Below are positions 52,837-60,959 of a stretch of DNA of 64,000 nt, in pieces. Within the stretch, counting starts at the first letter, position 1. Each line of letters opens with the position of its first letter. The notes beneath the pieces were generated by a model. That model ran no database searches and had not been told where the DNA came from. It worked only from the letters and a program-made list of their open reading frames with translations. The translations under genes and the position numbers were made by a program. The DNA lies in NCBI GenBank assembly GCA_039817385.1, contig JBCBVY010000007.1:186001-250000 (forward strand), given 5' to 3'. This DNA is from JBCBCP01 sp039817385. GTDB taxonomy: Bacteria; Pseudomonadota; Alphaproteobacteria; Rhodobacterales; Rhodobacteraceae.

Positions 52837-53133
52837 ATGCAGTGTGACATCTACCGCACGAGAGCGCGCGGCACGCTCTTGTGCCGGATTCAATCCGATA
52901 CCGGCGCCGACACGACCGGAATTCTATGCGCGCCCGTCGTGGCGCGCGAGGAATTTGGGCAGTTGATCCCGAAACTGCACATTCCATTCATGCTCGGAGA
53001 AGCGCCTCATCTGGTGATCATGTCGCAACTGGTTGCGGTTCCGGCATTTGAACTCGGCGCGCCGATTGCGTCTGCGCCGCACCTGCGGGATGAAATCATC
53101 GCCGCCGTGGACCTGCTTGTCTCCGGCTTCTGA
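52837..53133 (+). CDS. CcdB-like gyrase-targeting toxin
   Basis: A 98-aa CcdB homologue: MQCDIYRTRARGTLLCRIQSD at the start, LIPKLHIPFMLGEAPHLVIM in the middle (parallel to ELYPVVHIGDESWRMM of F-plasmid CcdB), and ending AAVDLLVSGF. In F CcdB the last residues WGI are needed for gyrase poisoning; here they are SGF, with Gly kept but Trp replaced. Activity therefore needs testing. It follows the antitoxin by six bases and precedes purQ by 55 bp. Confidence 0.82.
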   Translation: MQCDIYRTRARGTLLCRIQSDTGADTTGILCAPVVAREEFGQLIPKLHIPFMLGEAPHLVIMSQLVAVPAFELGAPIASAPHLRDEIIAAVDLLVSGF

Positions 53134-53188
53134 CACTTCCCTTTGCCACACGCGCGGCGTAAACGGACGGCAGTAAAGGAGCCTGCCC

Positions 53189-53857
53189 ATGAAAGCCGCC
53201 GTTCTTGTCTTTCCCGGATCGAACTGTGACCGCGACCTTGCCGTCGCCTTCCGCGCCGCGGGCGCGGAGGTGGACATGGTCTGGCACAAGGACACAGAAC
53301 TGCCCGCAGGCGTTGATATCGTCGGCGTGCCGGGCGGCTTTTCCTATGGCGATTACCTGCGCTGCGGCGCCATCGCGGCCAACTCGCCGATCTGCGGCGC
53401 GCTCAAGGCCCATGTGGATCGGGGCGGCTACGCGCTGGGGATTTGCAACGGCTTTCAGGTGCTGACGGAAACGGGGCTGCTGCCGGGCGCGCTGCTGCGC
53501 AACGCGGGGCTGCATTATATCTGCCGGACGGTGGGCCTGCGGGTGGAGACCTCCTCCAGCATCTTCACCGAAGGCTACAATGCCGGGGACATGGTCGACA
53601 TTCCGATCGCGCATCATGACGGCAACTATTTTGCCGATGCGGCCACGCTGGACGCGCTGGAGGCCGAGGACCGCGTCGCCTTCCGCTACACGGACAACCC
53701 CAACGGCGCGCAGCGGGACATCGCGGGCATCCTATCGGAAAACCGGCGCGTGCTGGGGATGATGCCCCACCCCGAACGGGCGGCGGATATCGGCCACGGC
53801 GGCACGGACGGGGCGGCGCTTTTCCGCGCGTGCGCGGGGGCGCTGACGGCGGCGTGA
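53189..53857 (+). CDS. purQ: FGAM synthase glutaminase subunit PurQ
   Basis: PurQ (222 aa) supplies ammonia from glutamine to PurL. It starts MKAAVLVFPGSNCDRDLAVAF, has the nucleophile in YALGICNGFQVLTETGLLPG and the catalytic His-Glu in LGMMPHPERAADI. AGGAG precedes the start. It sits downstream of the ccdAB pair, separated from purS by 4.5 kb of unrelated genes. Confidence 0.97.
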   Translation: MKAAVLVFPGSNCDRDLAVAFRAAGAEVDMVWHKDTELPAGVDIVGVPGGFSYGDYLRCGAIAANSPICGALKAHVDRGGYALGICNGFQVLTETGLLPGALLRNAGLHYICRTVGLRVETSSSIFTEGYNAGDMVDIPIAHHDGNYFADAATLDALEAEDRVAFRYTDNPNGAQRDIAGILSENRRVLGMMPHPERAADIGHGGTDGAALFRACAGALTAA

Positions 53858-53892
53858 CTTTTCAAGGCGCCCCGCGCGCCGTAGGTTAAGCC

Positions 53893-55656
53893 ATGATGGC
53901 GAGTGGCTCCAACCTCTTTGCAGCGCATACAATCAGCTGGCGCATGCGCGTGGCGTTGCTGCTGCTGTTTGTGCTTGCGCTGGCAACAGTCTGGTTCACC
54001 AACCGCCTGCTGACCGACCGCTTTACCGAGACGACCCGCAACCGGGCGGAACTGCGCCTGACGCTCTATTCGGGCAACCTGCAGGCCGAGATCCGGCAGG
54101 CGCAAATCGTCCCGCAGCTTCTGGCGCGCGACCCGACGCTGATCGGCGCGCTCAATTCCGGCGACTACTCTCAATCCACCCAGCGCCTTTTGTCCTTTGT
54201 CGAAGAGATCGGCGCGGCCTCGCTGCAACTGCTGGATGGGGGCGGGCGCACAGTTGCGGCCACCGACCGGAACACGCTGGGCACGTTGCACCGGTCCGAG
54301 CAGTACTTCCTTAGCGCATTCCGCAGCGCCTCTACCATCTTTTCTGTGATTGAGCGCGAGGCGGGCGGCTACCGGTTCTTTTACTCACGCCGGGTGCAGT
54401 CGGGCGGGGAGACGCTTGGCGTGATCGTGGTTGAGGTTGATCTGCGCAAGTTTGAACGCGCCTGGGCCGGGATTTCAGACGCGGTTCTGGTCACCGACAG
54501 CACCGGCGTGATCATCCTCGCCACCGAGCCGCGATGGCGCGGGCGGCTTGAAGCCGAAGCGCTCGCCCGGCAAGACCCGCAAAGCGCAATCGAACGGGCC
54601 ATTCGCGCCACAGCCGACTGGACGGCGCTGCCCCCCGATGCCTACCTGCAAGGCGAAGCGGTCATGCGGCTGGAACAGGCGATCCCGTTCCGGGGCTGGC
54701 GCATCGCGTCCTATACCACCTATGCCTCCGTCCGGGAGCGGGTGAACGGGGTGCTTGCGCTTGAAATCATGGGCTTTGCGATCCTCCTGGCGCTGGCCTT
54801 CTACATCCTGAACCGCCGCTCGGCTGGCCGCGCGGTCCTGTTTCAACGCGAAAGCGCTGAGCTTCGTGCGCTGAACGCGCGTCTGCAACGCGAAATCGCG
54901 GAGCGCGAGCGGATGCAGGAAAACCTCGCCGTGGCCGAACAGACGCTGGAGCAATCCTCCAAGCTGGCCGCTTTGGGCGAGATGTCGGCGGCGGTCAGTC
55001 ACGAGCTGAACCAGCCGCTGGCTGCGATGAAGACTTACCTCGCGGGGGCGCGCCTGCTGCTGAATCGCAACCGTCCAGATGAGGCGCTGTCTTCGTTTGG
55101 CCGGATCGACGATCTGATCGAGCGGATGGGCGCGATCACCCGGCAGCTCAAATCCTATGCCCGCAAGGGCGCAGACAGCCTAAGCCCCGTTGACATGAGT
55201 GACGCGCTTGCCTCCGCGCTTGCGATGATGGAGCCGCAGCTGCGCCAGCGGCACGTGGAGATTAACCGGATCGTCCCGGCCGCCCCGGTGCGTGTGCTGG
55301 GCGACCGGATGCGGATCGAGCAGGTGATGGTGAACCTCTTGCGCAACGCCATCGACGCCACACGGACAGAGCCGCGCCCGGCGGTCGATCTGATCCTGAG
55401 CGCCGGAGAGACGGCGACGCTGACCGTGCGCGACAATGGCCCCGGCATCGATGACCTCGATAGCCTCTTCGAGCCCTTCTACACCACCAAACAGCCCGGC
55501 GACGGGGTGGGCCTTGGCCTTGCGATCTCTTCTGGGATTGTGGCCGACCTTGGCGGGCGGCTGACCGCGCGCAATGGCGCGCAGGGCGGGGCGGTCTTTG
55601 AAATGCAATTGCCGGTCCTCAGCGAGGATCGCCCGGAAACACAGGCTGCGGAGTAA
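53893..55656 (+). CDS. dctB: C4-dicarboxylate sensor histidine kinase DctB
   Basis: A 587-aa kinase with a first helix (about residues 18-38), a large periplasmic PDC-type double sensor (about 45-285), a second helix (about 290-310), then a coiled coil (RLQREIAERERMQENLAVAEQTLEQS). The HisKA box is MSAAVSHELNQPLAAMKTYL; the ATPase has NLLRNAIDA, DNGPGI and GVGLGLAIS. The layout is that of DctB, which senses C4-dicarboxylates for the TRAP or DctA transporter. It is followed six bases later by dctD. Confidence 0.9.
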   Translation: MMASGSNLFAAHTISWRMRVALLLLFVLALATVWFTNRLLTDRFTETTRNRAELRLTLYSGNLQAEIRQAQIVPQLLARDPTLIGALNSGDYSQSTQRLLSFVEEIGAASLQLLDGGGRTVAATDRNTLGTLHRSEQYFLSAFRSASTIFSVIEREAGGYRFFYSRRVQSGGETLGVIVVEVDLRKFERAWAGISDAVLVTDSTGVIILATEPRWRGRLEAEALARQDPQSAIERAIRATADWTALPPDAYLQGEAVMRLEQAIPFRGWRIASYTTYASVRERVNGVLALEIMGFAILLALAFYILNRRSAGRAVLFQRESAELRALNARLQREIAERERMQENLAVAEQTLEQSSKLAALGEMSAAVSHELNQPLAAMKTYLAGARLLLNRNRPDEALSSFGRIDDLIERMGAITRQLKSYARKGADSLSPVDMSDALASALAMMEPQLRQRHVEINRIVPAAPVRVLGDRMRIEQVMVNLLRNAIDATRTEPRPAVDLILSAGETATLTVRDNGPGIDDLDSLFEPFYTTKQPGDGVGLGLAISSGIVADLGGRLTARNGAQGGAVFEMQLPVLSEDRPETQAAE

Positions 55657-55662
55657 GACCAA

Positions 55663-56997
55663 ATGACCCAAGCCATGAAAATCGCCATCATCGATGATGA
55701 AAAAGACATGCGGCAGTCGATCAGCCAGTGGCTGGCCCTGTCGGGCTATGACACCGAAACCTATCCCAGCGCCGAAGAGGCGCTGAAAACGCTGGGGCCG
55801 GACTATCCCGGAATCGTCATCTCCGACATCAAGATGCCGGGGATGGACGGGATGCAGTTCCTGAAAAAGCTGATGGGCACCGACAGCGCGCTGCCGGTGA
55901 TCATGATCACCGGACACGGCGATGTGCCGATGGCGGTGGAGGCAATGCGCGTCGGCGCGTTCGATTTCCTTGAAAAGCCGTTCAATCCGGACCGGATGTC
56001 GGAACTCGCCAAGAAGGCGACCCATGCCCGCCGCCTGACGATGGACAACCGCGCCCTGCGCCGGGAGCTCAGCGATGGCGGGCAGCTGATGAAAAAGCTC
56101 ATCGGGCACAGCCCGGTCATGGAGCGGCTGCGCGAGGATATCCTCGATCTGGGGCAGGCGGACGGCCATGTCCTGATCGACGGGGAGACAGGCACCGGCA
56201 AGACGCTGGTCGCGCACGCCCTGCACGCGGTGGGCAGCCGCGCGGGCAAGAAATTCGTGCTGGTCAGCTGTTCGGCCTATGAAGAGGACGCACTGGCCAA
56301 GCGGCTCTTTGGCCCGATGCTGCCCGAGGACAGCGCGCTGCCCGCCGTCGAAGAGGCCCGCGGCGGCACGCTGGTGCTGGAGGATATCGAAGCGCTGTCG
56401 GAGACGTCACAGGCGCGGCTTTTGTCGGTGATCAACGAACAGGGCGTGCCGGCCGAGACGCGGGTCGTCGCCATCGCCAACTTGCAAGAGGCGGGCCGCA
56501 CCATTGAGGACGCGCTGCGCCCCGATCTGTTCTACCGTCTTGCCGCGCTGCGCATCACCGTGCCGCCGCTGCGCCAGCGGGGGGAGGATATCCTGACCCT
56601 CTTTACCCGGCTGAGCGAGCAATTCGCGGATGAGTACGGCTGCGATGCGCCCAAGGTCTCCGCGCAGGAGGCGGCGCAGCTTTTGCAGGCGCCCTGGCCG
56701 GGGAACGTGCGCCAGCTGATCAACATCGCGGAACGCGCGGTGCTGCAATCGCGCCGCGGGTCAGGCACAATTGCGTCGCTGCTGATGTCCGATCACGAGG
56801 AAATGCAGCCCGTGATGACGACCGAAGGCAAGCCGCTGAAGGAATACGTAGAGGCGTTCGAGCGGATGCTGATCGACAACACGATGCGCCGCCACAAGGG
56901 CTCGATTGCTTCTGTGATGGACGAGCTGTGCCTGCCGCGCCGCACCCTGAACGAGAAGATGGCCAAATACGGGCTACAGCGCGCGGACTATCTGTAA
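55663..56997 (+). CDS. dctD: DctD-type response regulator lacking GAFTGA
   Basis: A 444-aa regulator with receiver (phospho-Asp in ISDIKMPGMDG), AAA+ and Fis-type HTH (SIASVMDELCLPRRTLNEKM). Walker A is GETGTGKT. The sigma-54 contact loop GAFTGA is absent: after LFG comes PMLPEDSALPAVEEARGG. Walker B reads LVLEDIEAL with Glu-Asp where DE is usual, while the arginine-finger region RPDLFYRLAALRITVPPLRQRGED is kept. This resembles Rhodobacter NtrC, which works without sigma-54, so it probably activates sigma-70 promoters. It is co-transcribed with dctB; no transporter genes are nearby. Confidence 0.88.
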   Translation: MTQAMKIAIIDDEKDMRQSISQWLALSGYDTETYPSAEEALKTLGPDYPGIVISDIKMPGMDGMQFLKKLMGTDSALPVIMITGHGDVPMAVEAMRVGAFDFLEKPFNPDRMSELAKKATHARRLTMDNRALRRELSDGGQLMKKLIGHSPVMERLREDILDLGQADGHVLIDGETGTGKTLVAHALHAVGSRAGKKFVLVSCSAYEEDALAKRLFGPMLPEDSALPAVEEARGGTLVLEDIEALSETSQARLLSVINEQGVPAETRVVAIANLQEAGRTIEDALRPDLFYRLAALRITVPPLRQRGEDILTLFTRLSEQFADEYGCDAPKVSAQEAAQLLQAPWPGNVRQLINIAERAVLQSRRGSGTIASLLMSDHEEMQPVMTTEGKPLKEYVEAFERMLIDNTMRRHKGSIASVMDELCLPRRTLNEKMAKYGLQRADYL

Positions 56998-56998
56998 G

Positions 56999-57068
56999 GC
57001 GATCCTTGAAGGATCGCAGGGCCGCCGTTTTTTGAAAAACGGCCCGCGCCCAATCCTTCAAGGATTGG
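56999..57068. repeat. Array of three palindromes at a convergent junction
   Basis: GCGATCCTTGAAGGATCGC (56999-57017), GCCGTTTTTTGAAAAACGGC (57024-57043) and CCAATCCTTCAAGGATTGG (57050-57068) are separated by 6 bp each. They fill the convergent gap between dctD and the lipoprotein gene. Types 1 and 3 share ATCCTTnAAGGAT, also found at 17391-17409; type 2 shares CGTTTnTTTGAAnAAACG with 17365-17384. Confidence 0.72.
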
Positions 57069-57359
57069 TCAGAGCGTCGCCGCGCGCAGCTTGACCAGCT
57101 GGATCGCCTGATTCTCGTCATTGGTGTAGCACACCCAGCTGGGCTGGCCCGGCACGTCGATGATATATTGGTTCACCTCGACCACGGGCAGTTCGGTGTT
57201 GGCCGTCGCCCCAGTCGCGCCGGTCTCGTTCTGCACCGCGCGGATGCAGCTTTTGGTGCCGCGCAGCTCGGCCAGGGCGTCCGGATCGTCCGCGACGGCA
57301 ATCTCATCACAGGCGGCCACGGCCAAAAGCGCAAGTGGTGCAAAGCGCAGCAGAGTCAT
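57069..57359 (-). CDS. Small predicted lipoprotein, unknown function
   Basis: A 96-aa lipoprotein with signal MTLLRFAPLALLAVAACDEI and lipid Cys at residue 17. The mature domain has two further cysteines (GTKSCIRAVQ and PSWVCYTND), a likely disulfide, and NQYIIDVPGQPSW. Family not recognised. It is convergent with dctD, and the last palindrome of the array lies immediately beyond its stop codon. Confidence 0.72.
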   Translation of the reverse strand: MTLLRFAPLALLAVAACDEIAVADDPDALAELRGTKSCIRAVQNETGATGATANTELPVVEVNQYIIDVPGQPSWVCYTNDENQAIQLVKLRAATL

Positions 57360-57839
57360 CTTTAGTCCCCCAACGTGTTGTCCGCGCACCCTTTCCAGAG
57401 CCTGCCGCGCTGTCAAGTCACGCGTCGCTCCGTTGCGCAGGTGCCGGATTGCGTCTTGTCAATATGCACCGAAACCCTTTATCTGTGACGGGTCAGGGTG
57501 CTGCGTTTCGGCGTCACCCCGGCTGTTCAGTTTCGCTGTCCCGCGGACTGGCGGGCATAACGCCCCGCGCTTCGGGACAGACCGATCAGACCATTTGGTC
57601 AAACAGACATGCGCCTCGGCGCTGTCAGCGTAATGGATGCGGGCCTGCGCGAGGCGCAGGCTGCATCGGAGAAGAACCGCGATGACGCGCGCAATAAACA
57701 GACGCAGTGAGGACCGGGCGATGCCCGCCTCCCACGTGCGCGCCGCGCCTGTCGCTCAGACAAGACACACCGCCATGCCCGCCGCGCCGCCTGGGTTATC
57801 CCGGGGCAGGCGAGCCATGCCGGTGTGCAAACGGACAAC
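57360..57839 (+). other. 480-bp non-coding region, probable rne leader
   Basis: No supported gene lies here. It carries the divergent promoters of the lipoprotein and rne genes and, by analogy with the autoregulated rne leader of E. coli, may contain stem-loops that RNase E cleaves. A weak promoter candidate is TTGTCA (57456-57461) with TTATCT (57479-57484) at 17-bp spacing. The start of rne at 57840 lacks a clear ribosome site. Confidence 0.4.
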
Positions 57840-60587
57840 ATGGCAAAGAAAATGCTCATCGACGCCACCCACGCGGAAGAGACCCGCGTTGTGGTGGTGG
57901 ACGGACACAAGGTTGAGGAATTCGACTTTGAATCCGAAAACAAGCGCCAGCTTCAAGGCAATATCTACCTCGCAAAAGTAACCCGTGTGGAGCCGTCGCT
58001 TCAGGCGGCTTTTGTCGATTACGGCGGTAACCGGCACGGCTTCCTCGCGTTCTCGGAAATCCATCCGGATTACTACCAGATTCCCGTGGCCGACCGTGAA
58101 GCGCTGATGGAAGAAGAACGCGCCTATGCCGAGGCGATGCGCGCGCAGGAAGACGAGGAGCCGCCGAAAAAGACGCGCTCCCGCCGCTCCCGCGCGGCAA
58201 AGGCCAAGGACACGGATGCCGTGACCTCCGCCGAGCCCGAAGGCATGGAGACGATCGACTTGTCCGAGGACGAGGTCGAGGTGCCGGAGGGGGAAGCGAC
58301 CTCACCGATGGAGACGGTGGCCGATACGCCTGTGGAGACGCCAGCGGCGGATGATCCCGCTCAGACCGACGACGCGCCTGCTGACGAGGCCGCTGATAGC
58401 GCGCAGACCGAGGACGCCGCTGTAGAAGAGGCAGCGCCCGAGGACGCCACTGCGCCAGAAGCGGAAGTCGAGGCTGCGGCGGATCACGCCGACGCCGATG
58501 AAGACGCCGCCGAGGCAAAGGGCCCCGATGCCGCTGCCAAGGATGACAGCATCGAATCGGTGGCCGATGACGACGACCACGAAGACATCCGCCCGCCCCG
58601 CAAACCGCGCCCGCGCCGGTACAAGATCCAGGAGGTCATCAAGGTCCGCCAGATCCTGCTGGTGCAGGTCGTCAAGGAAGAGCGCGGCAACAAAGGCGCG
58701 GCGCTGACCACCTACCTGAGCCTTGCAGGCCGCTACTGTGTCCTGATGCCGAACACCGCCCGGGGCGGCGGTATCAGCCGCAAGATTACCAACGCCGCCG
58801 ACCGCAAGAAGCTCAAAGAGATCGCGAACGAGATCGAGGTGCCGCAGGGCGCCGGCCTAATCGTGCGCACCGCGGGCGCCAAGCGGACCAAGGCGGAGAT
58901 CAAGCGCGACTACGAATACCTCCAGCGCCTGTGGGAGCAGATCCGCGAGTTGACGCTGAAATCCATCGCCCCCGCCAAGATCTACGAGGAAGGCGACCTG
59001 ATCAAACGCTCGATCCGCGACCTCTACAGCCGCGAGATCGACGAGGTGCTGGTGGAGGGCGAGCGCGGCTACCGCATCGCCAAGGACTTCATGAAGATGA
59101 TCATGCCGTCCCACGCCAAGAACGTGAAACTCTATGGCGAGAGCCTGCCGCTTTTCGCGCGCTACCAGGTCGAATCGTACCTTGCCGGCATGTTCAACCC
59201 GACGGTGCAGCTGAAATCCGGCGGCTACATCGTCATCGGCGTGACCGAAGCGCTTGTCGCCATCGATGTGAACTCGGGCCGGGCCACCAAGGAAGGCTCG
59301 ATCGAGGAAACCGCGACCAAGACCAACCTTGAGGCCGCCGAAGAGGTGGCCCGCCAGCTGCGCCTGCGGGACCTTGCGGGCCTTATTGTCATCGACTTCA
59401 TCGACATGGACGAGCGTAAGAACAACGCCAAAGTCGAGAAGATGATGAAGGACAAGCTGAAGACCGACCGCGCGCGCATTCAGGTGGGCCGGATTTCGGG
59501 CTTTGGCCTGATGGAGATGTCCCGCCAGCGCCTGCGCCCCGGCATGATCGAGGCAACGACGCAGCCATGCCCGCATTGCCACGGCACGGGCCTGATCCGC
59601 TCGGACGGGAACATGTCCCTGTCGATCCTGCGCCAGATCGAGGAAGAGGGCACGCGGGGGCGCTCCCGCGAGGTGCTGGTGCGCGCGCCGGTGGCGATTG
59701 CGAACTTCCTGATGAACTCCAAACGCGAGCACATTGCGCAGATCGAAGGGCGCTATGGCCTGGCCGTGCGGATCGAGGGCGACCCGCATCTGGTTAGCCC
59801 TGATTTCAGCCTTGAGAAGTTCAAGACCGCGACCCGGGTCGTGCAGCAGACCGAAGCGGCGGTGGTGTCCGTCGACACCTCCATCATGGCCGAGGTTGAT
59901 GACGCCGAGGCGGAGGCAGATGCCGCGCTGGAGGCCGAAGCACAGGCTGAGGCAAACGGCGAGGCCGGTGACGGGGAAACCCGGCCCAAACGGCGCCGTC
60001 GCCGTCGGCGTCGGCGCAAGTCCGGGAACGGCGAGGGCGAGGCCGGTGCCGAAAACCAGACCGAGGGGCAGGCGGAGGCCAGTGCCGAGGACGCGTCTGA
60101 AGCGGACGCCGAGGCCGTGACCGAAGAGGCAGCCTCTGAGGGCGAAGCGGCTGAGGAAAAGCCCAAGCGCAAGCGCACCCGCCGCCGGAGCCCCAAGAAG
60201 GATGCGGCGGTAGATGCTGAGGCGACCGAGGAAGAAGCTCCAGCGACAGAAGGCGCGCCTTCCGAGGAGGCCGCCGCCGAAGCTGTGGCGCCGACAGCCG
60301 AAGCGCCCGCCGCTGAGGCTGCGGACGCTTCGACGGATGCATCTGAAGAAGCCCCGGCCGCCGAGGCTGCGGACGATTCCACGGATGCACCGGAAGAAGC
60401 CCCAGCTGCGCCCGAAGAGGCCGCTGCTGAACCGGAACCCGAAGCCGCACCGGAACCTGCGCCAGAGCCCGTTGCCGAACCCGCGCCGGAGCCAGTACCG
60501 GAGCCGGAACCGGAGCCGGTCGCCGAAACGCCCGAAGCACCGGCCAAGCCCAAACGGCGCGGCTGGTGGTCGCTCGGCTCCAAGTAA
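57840..60587 (+). CDS. rne: Ribonuclease E
   Basis: RNase E (915 aa), the degradosome endonuclease. The N-terminus MAKKMLIDATHAEETRVVVV and the S1-domain start (NIYLAKVTRVEPSLQAAFVDYGGNRHGFL) are canonical. An acidic low-complexity insertion of about 155 residues (from ~100 to ~255) interrupts the S1 domain. The DNase I-like part has the catalytic VDVNSG and IDFIDM, and the Zn-link is CPHCHGTG. The C-terminal third is a long Glu/Ala/Pro and basic low-complexity tail (GETRPKRRRRRRRRRKSG). A strong terminator follows. Confidence 0.94.
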   Translation: MAKKMLIDATHAEETRVVVVDGHKVEEFDFESENKRQLQGNIYLAKVTRVEPSLQAAFVDYGGNRHGFLAFSEIHPDYYQIPVADREALMEEERAYAEAMRAQEDEEPPKKTRSRRSRAAKAKDTDAVTSAEPEGMETIDLSEDEVEVPEGEATSPMETVADTPVETPAADDPAQTDDAPADEAADSAQTEDAAVEEAAPEDATAPEAEVEAAADHADADEDAAEAKGPDAAAKDDSIESVADDDDHEDIRPPRKPRPRRYKIQEVIKVRQILLVQVVKEERGNKGAALTTYLSLAGRYCVLMPNTARGGGISRKITNAADRKKLKEIANEIEVPQGAGLIVRTAGAKRTKAEIKRDYEYLQRLWEQIRELTLKSIAPAKIYEEGDLIKRSIRDLYSREIDEVLVEGERGYRIAKDFMKMIMPSHAKNVKLYGESLPLFARYQVESYLAGMFNPTVQLKSGGYIVIGVTEALVAIDVNSGRATKEGSIEETATKTNLEAAEEVARQLRLRDLAGLIVIDFIDMDERKNNAKVEKMMKDKLKTDRARIQVGRISGFGLMEMSRQRLRPGMIEATTQPCPHCHGTGLIRSDGNMSLSILRQIEEEGTRGRSREVLVRAPVAIANFLMNSKREHIAQIEGRYGLAVRIEGDPHLVSPDFSLEKFKTATRVVQQTEAAVVSVDTSIMAEVDDAEAEADAALEAEAQAEANGEAGDGETRPKRRRRRRRRRKSGNGEGEAGAENQTEGQAEASAEDASEADAEAVTEEAASEGEAAEEKPKRKRTRRRSPKKDAAVDAEATEEEAPATEGAPSEEAAAEAVAPTAEAPAAEAADASTDASEEAPAAEAADDSTDAPEEAPAAPEEAAAEPEPEAAPEPAPEPVAEPAPEPVPEPEPEPVAETPEAPAKPKRRGWWSLGSK

Positions 60588-60590
60588 ACG

Positions 60591-60622
60591 AAAACGCCCC
60601 GGTCCAGGCCGGGGCGTTTTTC
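60591..60622. terminator. Bidirectional rho-independent terminator after rne
   Basis: AAAACGCCCCGG (60591-60602) pairs with CCGGGGCGTTTT (60609-60620) around a 6-nt loop, with A and T flanks. It serves rne and the convergent TusA-like gene, whose stop codon lies at 60641-60643. Confidence 0.9.
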
Positions 60623-60640
60623 ACGTCAGCGCAGTGCGCG

Positions 60641-60865
60641 TCAGGCTTTCTCGATCACGTAGGTCTGCACCGGGCCGTCAAGGTCCGTTTCGACCAGCGC
60701 ATGGCCCGCTTCGGCGCAGAAATGCGGCACGTCCACAATCGCTGCCGGGTCATCTGCGCGCACGACCAGCCGCTGACCAACCGCCAGCGCTTGCAGCCGC
60801 TTGCGCGCTTTCAGAACGGGCAGGGGGCACAGCAGCCCCGTTGCATCAAGCTCAACATCATCCAT
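60641..60865 (-). CDS. TusA/YedF-like sulfurtransferase
   Basis: A 74-aa SirA/TusA-fold protein with the CPxP motif in DATGLLCPLPVLKARKRL, whose Cys is the sulfur-carrying residue. Full-length TusA is about the same size. It is probably a sulfur carrier for tRNA thiolation or molybdenum cofactor work. It is convergent with rne and divergent from the thiol transporter gene, a thematically related neighbour. Confidence 0.85.
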   Translation of the reverse strand: MDDVELDATGLLCPLPVLKARKRLQALAVGQRLVVRADDPAAIVDVPHFCAEAGHALVETDLDGPVQTYVIEKA

Positions 60866-60959
60866 GCGCCGCCAGATAGGCGCGATGTTTCACCCTGTCC
60901 ACAGTGTTGTGACCACACGCCCCCGTGACGCCGCCCGCGCGCTTGGATAGGTAGGGGCA

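Noticed and set aside
53893..56997. A C4-dicarboxylate TRAP transporter operon with dctBD
   Set aside because: No dctP, dctQ or dctM gene lies on either side in this window.
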